A DNA stretch of 64,000 nt, from positions 310,001-374,000 of the forward strand of contig OZ242021.1 in NCBI GenBank assembly GCA_965204925.1, in the 5' to 3' direction. The notes beneath the pieces are model-generated. The model was not told the DNA's origin, ran no database searches, and saw nothing but the letters and a program-made list of their open reading frames with translations. The DNA is from G963663315 sp965204925 (GTDB lineage: Bacteria > Pseudomonadota > Gammaproteobacteria > Arenicellales > Poriferihabitantaceae). Positions 53,895 to 62,549 of the stretch are shown here, in pieces (position 1 is the stretch's first letter; every line of letters begins with the position of its first letter). Position numbers and translations under genes: made by a program.

Positions 53895-55471
53895 TCAGTA
53901 ATAATCTTCATGCCGGATCATCGCCAGATTGCGCGTCTTGCGATTGAAAATCACCGCCAGCACATGGATTCGCTGATTTCCCGTACAGTACCTGCCCGCA
54001 TAATCCTTACTTACTATCTGCACAAGCGCCTCATCCGCCTTCACCGCGGCCTGCGACTCATCATCCGCTACCTTGAACTCCAGCACAAATACCTGACCCG
54101 CACGCACAATACCATGTCCGAACGACCCCGACCGGTGGACTCTTCCACCCGCATATCCAGACCCAGCGCACGAAAACAGGCGTACAGCACGGTCGCATAA
54201 TGACCCTCGCTACGACCCCCGTCGTTGTGCGTATGCCACTGATACGGAATACCGGCAAAGAAAGCCTGTAACTCCCGTTCAAATCCCGCAAAGTCGTTGG
54301 CATCCAGCAATCCGACCAGCGTCTCGCCACGCTCCGCGGCAACCACCAAATCTCCGGTGACGGCCTCCAGCAATTGCCGGTTCAGACTCAATCTCACTTC
54401 ATGATTGGGATAGTCCAGTGTATAGAAAATACCCGCAGGACGCGCTTCCTCATCAACAAGGGTCAGATACCCGCACTGGAATAACAGGGCGTTCAGATTG
54501 ATTCGCTCAACCTCGAATGTGGACAGGTCGCTGTCGTACATATGCAGGTTCTCCAAATCCAGCGTATTGACCGCCCCGCTTGCCATGCGCTCGTACAAAA
54601 AGGAAGGCGTGCCGGTCTCATACCACCAGGGCAGAAACTCCCGGTTCCTGAAATACAGCAGGATGTCGAACGGGTTGTAGACCTTCTCGTTGCCCAGCCA
54701 GTGATAGCCGTTGTACCAGCGCCGGATTTGTTTGCGCTCCGATTTCGTCACACTCGCCAGTTCGGGAGCGAACACCGTCTCAAGGTCTTTCTCGGTATAA
54801 CCGCACAGGGTGGCATAGTCGGGATTCAGGCTGAGGTCGTAGAGGTTATTCAGTACCGAGAACAGGCTGACCTTCGAGTACATGCTGATGCCGGTGATGA
54901 ATACGAAACGAATGTAGTCGGCGCAGCCCTTGATCATGCCGTAGAATCCGCGCAGATAATCGCGGTTCTCACGCGCCAGTTCCTTGTTCTCCAGTACGTC
55001 CAGTATCGGCTTGTCGTATTCGTCTATCAGTACCACCACCTGTTGTCCGGTGTCATCATAGAGACTGATAATCAGGTTTTGCAGGCGGTCCGGAGCCGTA
55101 CGAGCCTCTGGCGGCGGTTTGATTCCTGCCCGTTTTTCATGCGTTGCCAGTTGGCTGAAGATATTGCTCTTCAGGTTCCCTGATTCGCTGTAGTTCGCGT
55201 CAAAGCTCAGACGCACCACCGGATGTTTGTTGTTCCAGTCCCAGCGCTCATGAATATAAAGCCCGCGGAATAACTCTTCGCTGCCGGCAAACAGTTCATG
55301 CAGGGTATCTATCAGCAGGCTCTTGCCGAAACGCCGCGGACGCGACAGGAAGTAGTATTCGCCTTCATCGACCAATCGTTCTATATGGGAGGTCTTGTCC
55401 ACATAGTAGCACTCCTTGTTGCGAAGGTTGCGAAAGGCCTGCATACCGATCGGCAATCTGCGCTTGTTCAT
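53895..55471 (-). pseudogene. AAA-ATPase-like / PD-(D/E)xK protein broken by one frameshift
   Basis: Member of the large family with an N-terminal AAA-ATPase-like domain (NKRRLPIGMQAFRNLRNKE, YYVDKTSHIERLV, YYFLSRPRRFGKSLLIDTL) and a C-terminal PD-(D/E)xK nuclease-like domain. The frame is intact for about 460 residues and stops just after GRGRSDMVL. The next frame continues the nuclease core (RAGQVFVLEFKVADDE with E-x-K) to 53895. One missing base near 54108-54110 explains the break. The family is common in Bacteroidetes and anaerobes and suggests horizontal transfer. The ATG at 55471 gives the conserved start. Confidence 0.85.
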
Positions 55472-55716
55472 GTGCATCGTCTGTTGAAGGGATGTGCCGA
55501 TCATAGCACAAATGAGGACAGCGCATTTCTCCCGCTCGTCTGCCCCCTTTATGAACTACATACTCCCTACCAAAGTACACGATTTCGGCTTTCTTGTCCT
55601 GATCGCGCGCTTGCAGATAGACCTGGAAAAGCCCTGAAGTTGCGAACGATCGGAAAATTCGGCGCACCGCTCCCAACTTTCGCAGGAGTTGATGCCGAAG
55701 TGGAGTTTCCGGCCAT

Positions 55717-55751
55717 AAAAAAACCGGATTGCGCTCGCGCGCAACCCGGCT
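55717..55751 (-). terminator. Porin 1 terminator
   Basis: On the minus strand a GC-rich stem (CCGGGTTGCGC, loop gcga, GCGCAATCCGG; one mismatch) is followed by seven T. It lies 25 bases after the porin 1 stop. The same hairpin type ends porins 2 and 3. Confidence 0.8.
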
Positions 55752-55776
55752 TGATGAATCCGGCGGATTCAGGGAA

Positions 55777-56766
55777 TCAGAAGTCCAGACGGACACCGAA
55801 CAGGTGTTTGATTTCGTCCATACTCATGCCGTTAGCATCCATTTTATTGTCAAAATCCTTGCTGATGCCTTCATAGAGCAGGTGGAAACCGCCGCCCAGA
55901 TCGTGGTAGACAGCCCAAGTGATGTCACTGGGGTCGTTGCCGGGATCATTGTCATTACCATCCATATCGTGCATGCCCGTGCCAATCATGACCGAGGTAT
56001 TGCCGAAGCTGCCACCCACCCAGAGCTGGGTTGTGTTGGGTTTGGGGCCGTCCCCTTCAGGATCTTTTGACTGATGTGCGACGGAAGCCCAGTAGTTGCC
56101 AAAGGAGACCTTAACCCCTCCACCTACCAGGGTCTCGCCATTTTTCTGGCCCGGGGCTCCTTTGGAATCGTCTATTCCCAACGCGAGGGTGACATTATCA
56201 CCCAGCGCCAAACTGCCAGCCGCGGCGAATCCGTCACCCCCTTCCTCTGGTTTCATGGTTGCAGGGTCGATCGCGCTATCATCCACACGCGCATCTACTT
56301 CGAGAGATACCGGCCCGAATGAATTCGAGTATTTGATCGTATTGGCTGTACGGAATGGTCCGATATGGTGGCTGCCCCCTACGGAGAAAGTAGGATCCAC
56401 ATGCACACCGACATGATTGTACCAGGCGCTCCACTGGTTACCGAGATCAACGCTACCGAAAGACCCGGAAATACCGACCTTGGCAATACGGGTATTTGCG
56501 ACGCCGGTTCCGGGACTGTCCGAACTGGTAGCGAATTCATATTGGGCAGAAGCGGTCATGCCGTTGCCGAGGTCGGAACTGGCCTTGATGCCGAAACGCG
56601 AGCCGATGCCGACGAAGTCAGTGGTGCTTTTTTTAGAATCCGCATCCGGGTCGACCAATTGAATCCCCTGATGGACACGGCCGTATACGCTTACATCCGC
56701 TGCCTGAACGGCAACGGGCGTCACGAGTGCAGCAGACACAGCTGATGCAATAAGTGTTTTCTTCAT
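55777..56766 (-). CDS. Outer-membrane porin 1
   Basis: Trimeric general porin, 329 aa. A signal peptide (MKKTLIASAVSAALVTPVAV, cleaved after QAA) is followed by VSVYGRVHQGIQLV and repeated short beta strands (SRFGIKASSDLGNGMTASAQ, GNQWSAWYNHVGVH, NSFGPVSLEVDARV). The chain ends HLFGVRLDF with the terminal Phe recognised by BamA. It shares most of its barrel with porins 2 and 3. RBS: AAGAGG, 5 bases from the ATG. It has a different upstream region from the other two. Confidence 0.93.
   Translation of the reverse strand: MKKTLIASAVSAALVTPVAVQAADVSVYGRVHQGIQLVDPDADSKKSTTDFVGIGSRFGIKASSDLGNGMTASAQYEFATSSDSPGTGVANTRIAKVGISGSFGSVDLGNQWSAWYNHVGVHVDPTFSVGGSHHIGPFRTANTIKYSNSFGPVSLEVDARVDDSAIDPATMKPEEGGDGFAAAGSLALGDNVTLALGIDDSKGAPGQKNGETLVGGGVKVSFGNYWASVAHQSKDPEGDGPKPNTTQLWVGGSFGNTSVMIGTGMHDMDGNDNDPGNDPSDITWAVYHDLGGGFHLLYEGISKDFDNKMDANGMSMDEIKHLFGVRLDF
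56527..56627 (-). repeat. 101-bp direct repeat shared by porins 1 and 3
   Basis: Matches 60858-60958 with one base difference over 101 bases, far above the similarity of the flanking porin sequence. This is the expected mark of recent gene conversion. Confidence 0.8.
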
Positions 56767-56784
56767 TTTTTACCTCTTGAAAAA

Positions 56785-56790
56785 ATTATA
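56785..56790 (-). promoter_or_regulatory. Porin 1 -10 element
   Basis: TATAAT on the minus strand lies 18 bases before the porin 1 start codon in a context shared by all three porins (ACTATAATTTTTTCAAGAGG). No -35 match is present. The AT-rich 56791-57148 stretch contains no gene that I can support. Confidence 0.5.
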
Positions 56791-57148
56791 GTTGATACAA
56801 AATAAAAAAATCTGTATGTCTGTTGCAATATCCTGCAAGATTTCGCCAGTTTAATCTCCAACTGCCCCTATATTCCGGGTACCCAAGCGACTTCGACCAG
56901 TTTTGAAACGCTTTGCACTCAGTCACAACGCGACTTTACCACATATTATACATGATTATTACAAAAAATTAACAATTTTTCAAAAAAAATTTCGGGCTCG
57001 TTTCTGTGGAAGCCGAAAACTGTACAACGGATCAACTTTATATATCAGAGTTGTCCGATGGAACATCCGCCTGAACGGTGAGTGGTGTCTCCAACGGGAA
57101 ATGAGCCTCAAGGCACTCATAATATATAGCTGGCGATTCGGGCTTGCA

Positions 57149-57472
57149 TTACGTGTTTGTGGTCACCCGCAGACCAACAGCCCCCACCAGAATCAATGCG
57201 ATGAACCCATAGTGATACAGTTCAAGTCGGTCTCCGAAAACGAGAATCCCCAGGGCGCTTGTCCCGATAATACCGAGTCCGGCCCAGATTGCGTAAACAA
57301 CGCCAACCGGAAGGTCGCGCAACGCGGGCGCCAACGCCCAGAAACACAGGGAGTAACAGAGTATGGAAAGCGCCCCCCACTGCCATTTGGAGAAACCATG
57401 TGACAATTTGAGAAGAAACGTGCCAACGACTTCAAGAATAATTGCCACAGTCAAATATAACCAGGCGTTCAT
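57149..57472 (-). CDS. Small multidrug resistance (SMR/EmrE-like) transporter
   Basis: Dimeric proton-coupled exporter of lipophilic cations, 107 aa with four membrane helices. The essential Glu14 lies in AIILEVVGTFLLKLSHGF and the substrate-site Tyr/Trp in VVYAIWAGLGI. GDRLELYHYGFIALI matches helix 4. Its neighbours, porins on both sides, are unrelated to efflux; SMR genes often travel on mobile segments. Confidence 0.9.
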   Translation of the reverse strand: MNAWLYLTVAIILEVVGTFLLKLSHGFSKWQWGALSILCYSLCFWALAPALRDLPVGVVYAIWAGLGIIGTSALGILVFGDRLELYHYGFIALILVGAVGLRVTTNT

Positions 57473-57711
57473 TTGGGCATCCCCCGGTGTTATCTCACTT
57501 CAGCGCCGGTTTATACCACATCGCGTATTACTTTCTGCAATTTTTCGGATCTGTCATTCACGGTATAGCGAGGTACTTCGCGCCTGCCCCCGATGACTGT
57601 TGCACAGCTACGCTGCGATGGGAAAAATATCCGCATCGAAAGTGGTCTGTAGCGTGACAATCAGGATGGCGCTATACACTGCCAGACGCACGGCGATTCA
57701 TATCATCTCTT

Positions 57712-57762
57712 GTGGTTTCCCGATTCTGACATAACTGGCCAAAAGTCGGCGAAAACTATAAT
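57712..57762 (+). promoter_or_regulatory. Porin 2 promoter with conserved upstream block
   Basis: A -10 TATAAT (57757-57762) has no good -35. An 18-base block GTGGTTTCCCGATTCTGA (57712-57729) lies 27 bases upstream; porin 3 has the same block (two mismatches) at exactly the same distance. It is placed where an activator would bind. The rest of 57473-57711 has no supported gene. Confidence 0.5.
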
Positions 57763-57900
57763 TTTTTCAAGAGGTAAAAAATGAAGAAAACACTTATTGC
57801 ATCAGCTGTGTCCGCTTCACTCATGGCGCCCGTTGCGGCGCAGGCGGAAGATATGGCCGGGCCGGAAGTCAGCGTATATGGGCGCATCCATCAAGGGATC
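57712..57900 (+). repeat. 190-bp inverted repeat, left arm (porin 2 5' region)
   Basis: From the conserved promoter block through the first 40 codons, the sequence is nearly the same as the reverse complement of 60987-61176. The coding part differs at only a few bases; the 27 bases before the -10 are the most divergent stretch. Confidence 0.85.
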
Positions 57901-58797
57901 TGGATTTATGACCCGGAAGTGGGGAAAGGTACGACCGACTTTTCCAACGGGGGGAGCCGGTTCGGCATCAAGGCCAGTTCCGACCTCGGCAACGGTCTGA
58001 CCGCTTCTGCCCAGTATGAGTTCACTACCCATCCGGATAGTTCCGGATTCGCTGCCGAATCCGTTTACCACAATGACGACAAGGATAAAGCCGCCAATCT
58101 TGGCGTTACCAGCACCCGTATTGGTACGGTTGGTGTTTCCGGTTCTTTCGGCAACGTCACTCTCGGTAACCAGTGGGGCGCTTTCTATAACAACGTATCA
58201 TATGTGGACCCTACCTTCGAAAGTATCGGGGTGATGTACTATCAGAAGAGGGCGGATATTGGATCAGTTTACAGAACTGCCAAAACCATCAAGTATGCCA
58301 ATTCGTTCGGACCGGTTTCCCTTGAATTGGATGTACGTCCGGTGGATACGGATGCCAATAATGAATACCGGGATGGTTACGCTTTTGGCGCCACTTTCAA
58401 TGTGAATGATATGTTCAGTCTCTCGGGCGCAATCGACGACAATGGTGATAAGGAAAAACTGACCGCTCTGCAAGGCAAGGTTTCCCTGGGCGACTATCAT
58501 GCGGCCCTCGTTTGGCATCAACAGGACCCCAAAGGTAAGGGACCCGACCCCACCCTGACCCAGTTTTGGGCGGGTGGCAGCTTCGGCAATACCTCGGCCA
58601 TGGTCGGCTATGGCCGCCTTGATATGGATATGGCGAATAGTACGGCCCCTGGTAACAAACCGAGTGGTATTACCTGGGGCGTATATCACGATCTGGGAGG
58701 TGGTCTGTCACTGATGTACGAAGGCGGTAAACTGGATAATGATGTTATGAGTCAAGACCAGACCGATCACTGGTTGGGAGTGAAATTCGACTTCTAG
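57781..58797 (+). CDS. Outer-membrane porin 2
   Basis: Porin of 338 aa. The signal peptide (MKKTLIASAVSASLMAPVAA, cleaved after QA) is followed by EDMAGPEVSVYGRIHQGI, which is the same as in porin 3. The barrel strands include SRFGIKASSDLGNGLTASAQ, NSFGPVSLELDVRP and WAGGSFGNTSAMVGYG; the end is HWLGVKFDF. Extracellular loops differ from porins 1 and 3, for example an inserted HNDDKDKAANLGV segment. RBS: AAGAGG, 6 bases before the ATG. Confidence 0.93.
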   Translation: MKKTLIASAVSASLMAPVAAQAEDMAGPEVSVYGRIHQGIWIYDPEVGKGTTDFSNGGSRFGIKASSDLGNGLTASAQYEFTTHPDSSGFAAESVYHNDDKDKAANLGVTSTRIGTVGVSGSFGNVTLGNQWGAFYNNVSYVDPTFESIGVMYYQKRADIGSVYRTAKTIKYANSFGPVSLELDVRPVDTDANNEYRDGYAFGATFNVNDMFSLSGAIDDNGDKEKLTALQGKVSLGDYHAALVWHQQDPKGKGPDPTLTQFWAGGSFGNTSAMVGYGRLDMDMANSTAPGNKPSGITWGVYHDLGGGLSLMYEGGKLDNDVMSQDQTDHWLGVKFDF

Positions 58798-58823
58798 TTG
58801 CAGATACGAACCTGCTTCATCAA

Positions 58824-58856
58824 GCCGGGTTGTGCGCGAGCACAGCCCGGTTTTTT
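58824..58856 (+). terminator. Porin 2 terminator
   Basis: Stem CCGGGTTGTGC / GCACAGCCCGG with loop gcga (one G-T pair), followed by six T. 27 bases after the porin 2 stop. Confidence 0.85.
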
Positions 58857-58919
58857 ATGGGAAGTGATTTGCCCGTACTTTGCCGCATTGCCTCAACCTG
58901 TAAGCCGGCATGAATCCGA

Positions 58920-59897
58920 TCAAAGATACTTCGCCACCGCGCCGCGCTCTGCCGTAGCCCCGGCAGAGTAGTGCGCCACCATCTGCGACGAACGCCAATT
59001 CCCGGCGAGCATGACCTCCTGCATGGATGCGCCGCGCCGGGTCAACTCGGATGCCAGGCCGATACGCCCTGAATGGGTGGTAATACGGCCTTCCACCCTT
59101 GCGTGCCTTGCCATGAGCTTTACACGATAGTTGACGGTTGCCTTGCTCATGCCGCCGAATACAGGAGTATCCGGTTTTATACCCGGCGCCCGGATGGCCT
59201 TCACCGCCTCGGCGCACCCGTTCTTGATCAGGCGTATATCCGCATCTTCACCATTCTGATTGGTCTTGCTTGTCCGTATACGAATCAGCAAGGCGCCCGG
59301 TATATCCCTTGATTCCCATATGTCTTGCCAACGCAGGGCGAGCAGTTCCGATACCCGTAAACCGGCCTGAAACAACAGCGCGATTATGGCTTGATCGACT
59401 CGCCCCCTTGCGGCGGCTTTTTCCGTATTCTCCCGATACCTGCCGCCTCGTCCGGTCGGACGCGGGTCACAAGCGCGCGCCATCATCATCGCCACATCCT
59501 CGACAGTAAGCGGGTCGGACTGGCCGCGCCCGCGGTCGCAATGCTCTCGCCGTATCCTTTTGATCGCGGCTTCGGTCTTGCACCCGCGCGGGGACTGCCA
59601 GTTATTGGTCTTTGCCCGAAACACGGCGGCAGCGATATACTGCTCAATCGTAGCCGGAGCTTTTCCGTCCGCCTCCATCCCCCGGACAAACGCGGCCATT
59701 GCCGTGTCGTCAAGCTGTTTCAGTCCCTCGGCTTTTAGCCATCTGGCAATACGCCGGTTTAGTCTGACATAAGTTATTGATGTTGACCTGCTGACGCTCC
59801 CAGCCAGATCATTGCACTCTTCGGGGGTAACCCCGGCAATATCCAGTGATTCCAGCGGCCTTGTCTGCACGGCACTGGTATCGTTTGCCCGGTTCAT
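58920..59897 (-). CDS. Tyrosine recombinase / integrase
   Basis: Site-specific recombinase of 325 aa. All six catalytic positions can be assigned: Arg181 (AGLRVSELL), Lys211 (RTSKTNQNG), His275 and Arg278 (THSGRIG), Trp301 (GNWRSSQ) and Tyr310 (VAHYSAG). The N-terminal region (about 30-130) is a core-binding SAM-like domain. It does not belong to the XerC/XerD class by overall look and resembles plasmid or phage integrases. It lies between convergent porins 2 and 3 with a terminator on each side, without other phage genes. Whether it acts on the porin locus is open. Confidence 0.9.
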   Translation of the reverse strand: MNRANDTSAVQTRPLESLDIAGVTPEECNDLAGSVSRSTSITYVRLNRRIARWLKAEGLKQLDDTAMAAFVRGMEADGKAPATIEQYIAAAVFRAKTNNWQSPRGCKTEAAIKRIRREHCDRGRGQSDPLTVEDVAMMMARACDPRPTGRGGRYRENTEKAAARGRVDQAIIALLFQAGLRVSELLALRWQDIWESRDIPGALLIRIRTSKTNQNGEDADIRLIKNGCAEAVKAIRAPGIKPDTPVFGGMSKATVNYRVKLMARHARVEGRITTHSGRIGLASELTRRGASMQEVMLAGNWRSSQMVAHYSAGATAERGAVAKYL

Positions 59898-59998
59898 ATT
59901 CGCACCTCAATGTTGTTGGTAGTTGATGAAAATATGAACTGTACCGAAAAAATGGAGCGCCTCGGGAATGGAATGCGCAGCGATCAAGCCCAAGCCAT

Positions 59999-60030
59999 AA
60001 AAAACCGGGCTGTGCGCAAGCACAGCCCGG
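59999..60030 (-). terminator. Porin 3 terminator
   Basis: Perfect 11-base stem on the minus strand, CCGGGCTGTGC / GCACAGCCCGG with a 4-base loop (ttgc), then six T. Together with the porin 2 terminator it brackets the integrase with inverted near-identical hairpins. Confidence 0.85.
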
Positions 60031-60056
60031 CTTGATGGAACAGTGGATTGGAGGAA

Positions 60057-61106
60057 TCAGAAGTCCAGACGAACACCGAACAGGTGGACGGTTTTGTCAT
60101 TGCCCGTATTATCGGAATCCATGCTGATGCCTTCGTACAGCAGCCCGAGACCGCCGCCCATATCGTGGTAGACAGCCCAGGTGATATCGCTGGGCTTGTT
60201 GCCGGGGGCGCTGCTATTCGCCATATCCATATCAGCTTTCCCCGCACCGACCATGACCGAGGTATTGCCGAAGCTGCCGCCCGCCCAGAACTGGGTTGCC
60301 GAGGGCTTGTAGGCGGCTTTGGCGGGAACAGCCGCCATACCCAGCACGCCGGGTGTATTAGGAACAGCGTTGACTGCGGTAACCGCTTCTATATCCGCTC
60401 TATGGGTGGCAATGGAAGCCCAGTAGTTACCTAAAGAGACCTTGACACCCCCGCCGACTATGTCGCGCATATCGTCATTGTCAACCCCGGCTGCGAACGT
60501 GATGTTGTCATTCACCGCGAAACTGGCGGCTGCGGCGTACCCGTCACCGCCTTCAACCGGGGTTACCTTGTTGGCGCTTTTCGTGTCGTCGGTACGCACA
60601 TCCACTGCGATAGAAACCGGCCCGAATGAATTGGAGTACTGGATGGTGTTGGCCGTGCGCATGGGCCCATAAATTCCCGGATCCGCCCCTAGGTAGTACG
60701 TACTTCCTCCTACCCAGAAAGTAGGGTCCATATGTACACCGACCAGATTATAGTAAGCGCCCCACTGGTTACCGAGATCGACGCTGCCAAAAGCCCCGGA
60801 AACACCGACCTTGGCAACACGGGTGGCTGTAACGCCGTCGTCACCCTTATCCGAATTGGTAGCGAATTCATATTGGGCAGAAGCGGTCATGCCGTTGCCG
60901 AGGTCGGAGCTGGCCTTGATGCCGAAACGCGAGCCGATGCCGACGAAGTCAGTGGTGCGGTCTCCCGTATCCGGGTTTTCGATCTTGATCCCTTGATGGA
61001 TGCGCCCATATACGCTGACTTCCGGCCCGGCCATATCTTCCGCCTGCGCCGCAACGGGCGCCATGAGTGCAGCAGACACAGCTGATGCAATAAGTGTTTT
61101 TTTCAT
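60057..61106 (-). CDS. Outer-membrane porin 3 (mosaic)
   Basis: Porin of 349 aa ending VHLFGVRLDF. The signal peptide and first mature residues (EDMAGPEVSVYGRIHQGI) match porin 2 almost base for base, while the next segment (TTDFVGIGSRFGIKASSDLG and on) matches porin 1, one mismatch in 101 bases. Later loops are its own (GGSTYYLGADPGIYGPM; an insert with VTAVNAVPNTPGVLGMAAVP). The ATG at 61106 is chosen by the signal peptide and AAGAGG site; the upstream extension is rejected. Transcribed toward the integrase. Confidence 0.93.
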   Translation of the reverse strand: MKKTLIASAVSAALMAPVAAQAEDMAGPEVSVYGRIHQGIKIENPDTGDRTTDFVGIGSRFGIKASSDLGNGMTASAQYEFATNSDKGDDGVTATRVAKVGVSGAFGSVDLGNQWGAYYNLVGVHMDPTFWVGGSTYYLGADPGIYGPMRTANTIQYSNSFGPVSIAVDVRTDDTKSANKVTPVEGGDGYAAAASFAVNDNITFAAGVDNDDMRDIVGGGVKVSLGNYWASIATHRADIEAVTAVNAVPNTPGVLGMAAVPAKAAYKPSATQFWAGGSFGNTSVMVGAGKADMDMANSSAPGNKPSDITWAVYHDMGGGLGLLYEGISMDSDNTGNDKTVHLFGVRLDF

Positions 61107-61176
61107 TGTTTTACCTCTTGAAAAAATTATAGTTTTCGCCGATTTTTGACGTGGCACATCGGAATCGGGAAACTAC
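60987..61176 (-). repeat. 190-bp inverted repeat, right arm (porin 3 5' region)
   Basis: Partner of 57712-57900 in opposite orientation, about 3.1 kb away. The intervening segment carries porin 2 body, the integrase and the porin 3 body, so recombination between the arms would invert all three. Confidence 0.85.
61126..61176 (-). promoter_or_regulatory. Porin 3 promoter with conserved upstream block
   Basis: -10 TATAAT on the minus strand (61126-61131), and the block GTAGTTTCCCGATTCCGA (61159-61176) 27 bases upstream, as in porin 2. A weak -35 suggests activation by a bound regulator. Confidence 0.5.
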
Positions 61177-61377
61177 AGGAGACAATCATGAACAACTGCG
61201 CGGCCAGCGCTCATGCCGCTAACCGGGAAGCTGGAAGCGGGCAAACCTGCGGAACGATGATCGGGAAAGCCGCCACGCACCCATGTTTTGACAAGGACAA
61301 TTCTTCCTGTAACACTTTTCCCGCATTGTGTGTTAGCCTTGCGCCTTCGCTTTCACTTCATTTTCTGGTTAGCTAAA

Positions 61378-62157
61378 GTGTACTTTTCTGTTACCCGGTC
61401 AATTACAATCGTCGCAGCGTTCACCCTGCTCCTGGGCATCTCCGGTTGCGGGACATCCCTGTTCGAGTCGAAAAACGAAAAAACCCCGAGCGGCCCTCCG
61501 GAACTCAAGAAGCTGGACCCCGATGCAACACACAGACCGCGGCGGTCAAAAACCGGAAAGGCCCAGGCGAAACTTTACAAGCCGGCAACGACCGTATCAC
61601 TTGAGATTCCTCCTGATCTGATCAGCGCTACTGATGAGACTGTGCTTGGCAATCTGGAGGAAAACAAACAGAACAAAACCCGGGTACTCCCGCAAATAGT
61701 CGGCGCGAGAATCGTCAAAAAAGAAGACATACACGGACTGGAAGTCGATACCAGTGTGGAGTCTGCCTGGGAAACAGTGACCCAATTCTGGGCCTTGAGC
61801 AACGTCAATCTGGTTGAGTACAATCCGGAAGCCGGCGTGATGGAAACCGAGTGGATCGAACAACCGCAGGCAGAGGACCCGGATGCCTCCTATATCGCCA
61901 GGATATCGAAGGACCTGTTCACCTCACTGACCAGAAGCAATACGAGGCTGGACAAATACCGGGTCAGGTTCGAGAGGATTTCCGCGAACCGATCATTTCT
62001 GCATGTCGCCCACCGATCCAGCGCCAGAAAGCAAGCCGAGAAAACAAGCCGGAAAAGAATCAGCGAGTTCGAATGGGTTGAATTATCCTCGGACCCGAAT
62101 CGTGTAACTGACTTCCTGCAACATCTGATATTGATTTTTGACGACCCGCAAGCCTGA
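61378..62157 (+). CDS. bamC: Outer-membrane assembly lipoprotein BamC-like
   Basis: Accessory lipoprotein of the BAM complex. A lipobox (LLLGISGC, Cys at residue 24 from the GTG at 61378) is followed by a flexible segment and LEIPPDLISATDET, the conserved BamD-binding N-terminal region in BamC. A helix-grip domain follows (LEVDTSVESAWETVTQFWAL and NLVEYNPEAGVMETEWIEQ). 259 aa is shorter than E. coli BamC (about 344), so the second C-terminal domain may be reduced. The GTG start is chosen to give a proper signal; the frame is open farther upstream. It is not next to dapA, its usual partner. Confidence 0.72.
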   Translation: MYFSVTRSITIVAAFTLLLGISGCGTSLFESKNEKTPSGPPELKKLDPDATHRPRRSKTGKAQAKLYKPATTVSLEIPPDLISATDETVLGNLEENKQNKTRVLPQIVGARIVKKEDIHGLEVDTSVESAWETVTQFWALSNVNLVEYNPEAGVMETEWIEQPQAEDPDASYIARISKDLFTSLTRSNTRLDKYRVRFERISANRSFLHVAHRSSARKQAEKTSRKRISEFEWVELSSDPNRVTDFLQHLILIFDDPQA

Positions 62158-62178
62158 CAGACTGACGGCGCCACGCAT

Positions 62179-62436
62179 TTGCAACCGTATGTTTTTATCC
62201 TTGTCACCCGGGGCGATACTGGTGGCGCCCAACGGCATATCCTCAGCCTGATCCGCCGTCTGCGACATCAGATACGCTTTACTCTGGGTTGCGGGGAGAC
62301 CGGGTACCTGACTGTGCAAACCGAAAAAATGGGGGTTGCGACGATCATCGTTTCTCACCTGAAAAGATCGGTATCACCATTAACCGACATATGTTCGTTT
62401 TTTGATTTTTCACGTTTATTCCCGGATTTCGATTGA
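62179..62436 (+). pseudogene. N-terminal fragment of a GT4-family glycosyltransferase
   Basis: 85 codons from a TTG. PYVFILVTRGDTGGAQRHIL and the following LIRRLRHQIRFTLGCGETGYL, then MGVATIIVSHLKRSVSPLTD, match the start of family-4 glycosyltransferases of envelope polysaccharides, which are about 370-400 aa. The match ends near residue 70 and a stop follows, with no continuation in other frames before tRNA-Gln. It is a remnant. Confidence 0.6.
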
Positions 62437-62488
62437 CACCCACCGATCTTGCGATCAGAATATGGCGCTTTTTCGGGAAGAAGCCGGT

Positions 62489-62494
62489 TATAAT
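62489..62494 (+). promoter_or_regulatory. -10 element of the tRNA-Gln/prs promoter
   Basis: TATAAT 55 bases before the tRNA, followed by a GC-rich CGCACC discriminator typical of stable RNA promoters under stringent control. The -35 is poor. Confidence 0.45.
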
Positions 62495-62549
62495 CGCACC
62501 TGCCGGAAATCCGTTCGCCGAATCTGAATGCTCAACGGTTAACCGAAAT

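Noticed and set aside
54542..55183. 213-codon plus-strand frame in the AAA-ATPase gene
   Set aside because: Antisense to the conserved ATPase domain.
55365..55796. 143-codon minus-strand frame upstream of the AAA-ATPase gene
   Set aside because: It runs through the porin 1 terminator and the ATPase start; no recognisable protein. 55505-55716 is treated as non-coding.
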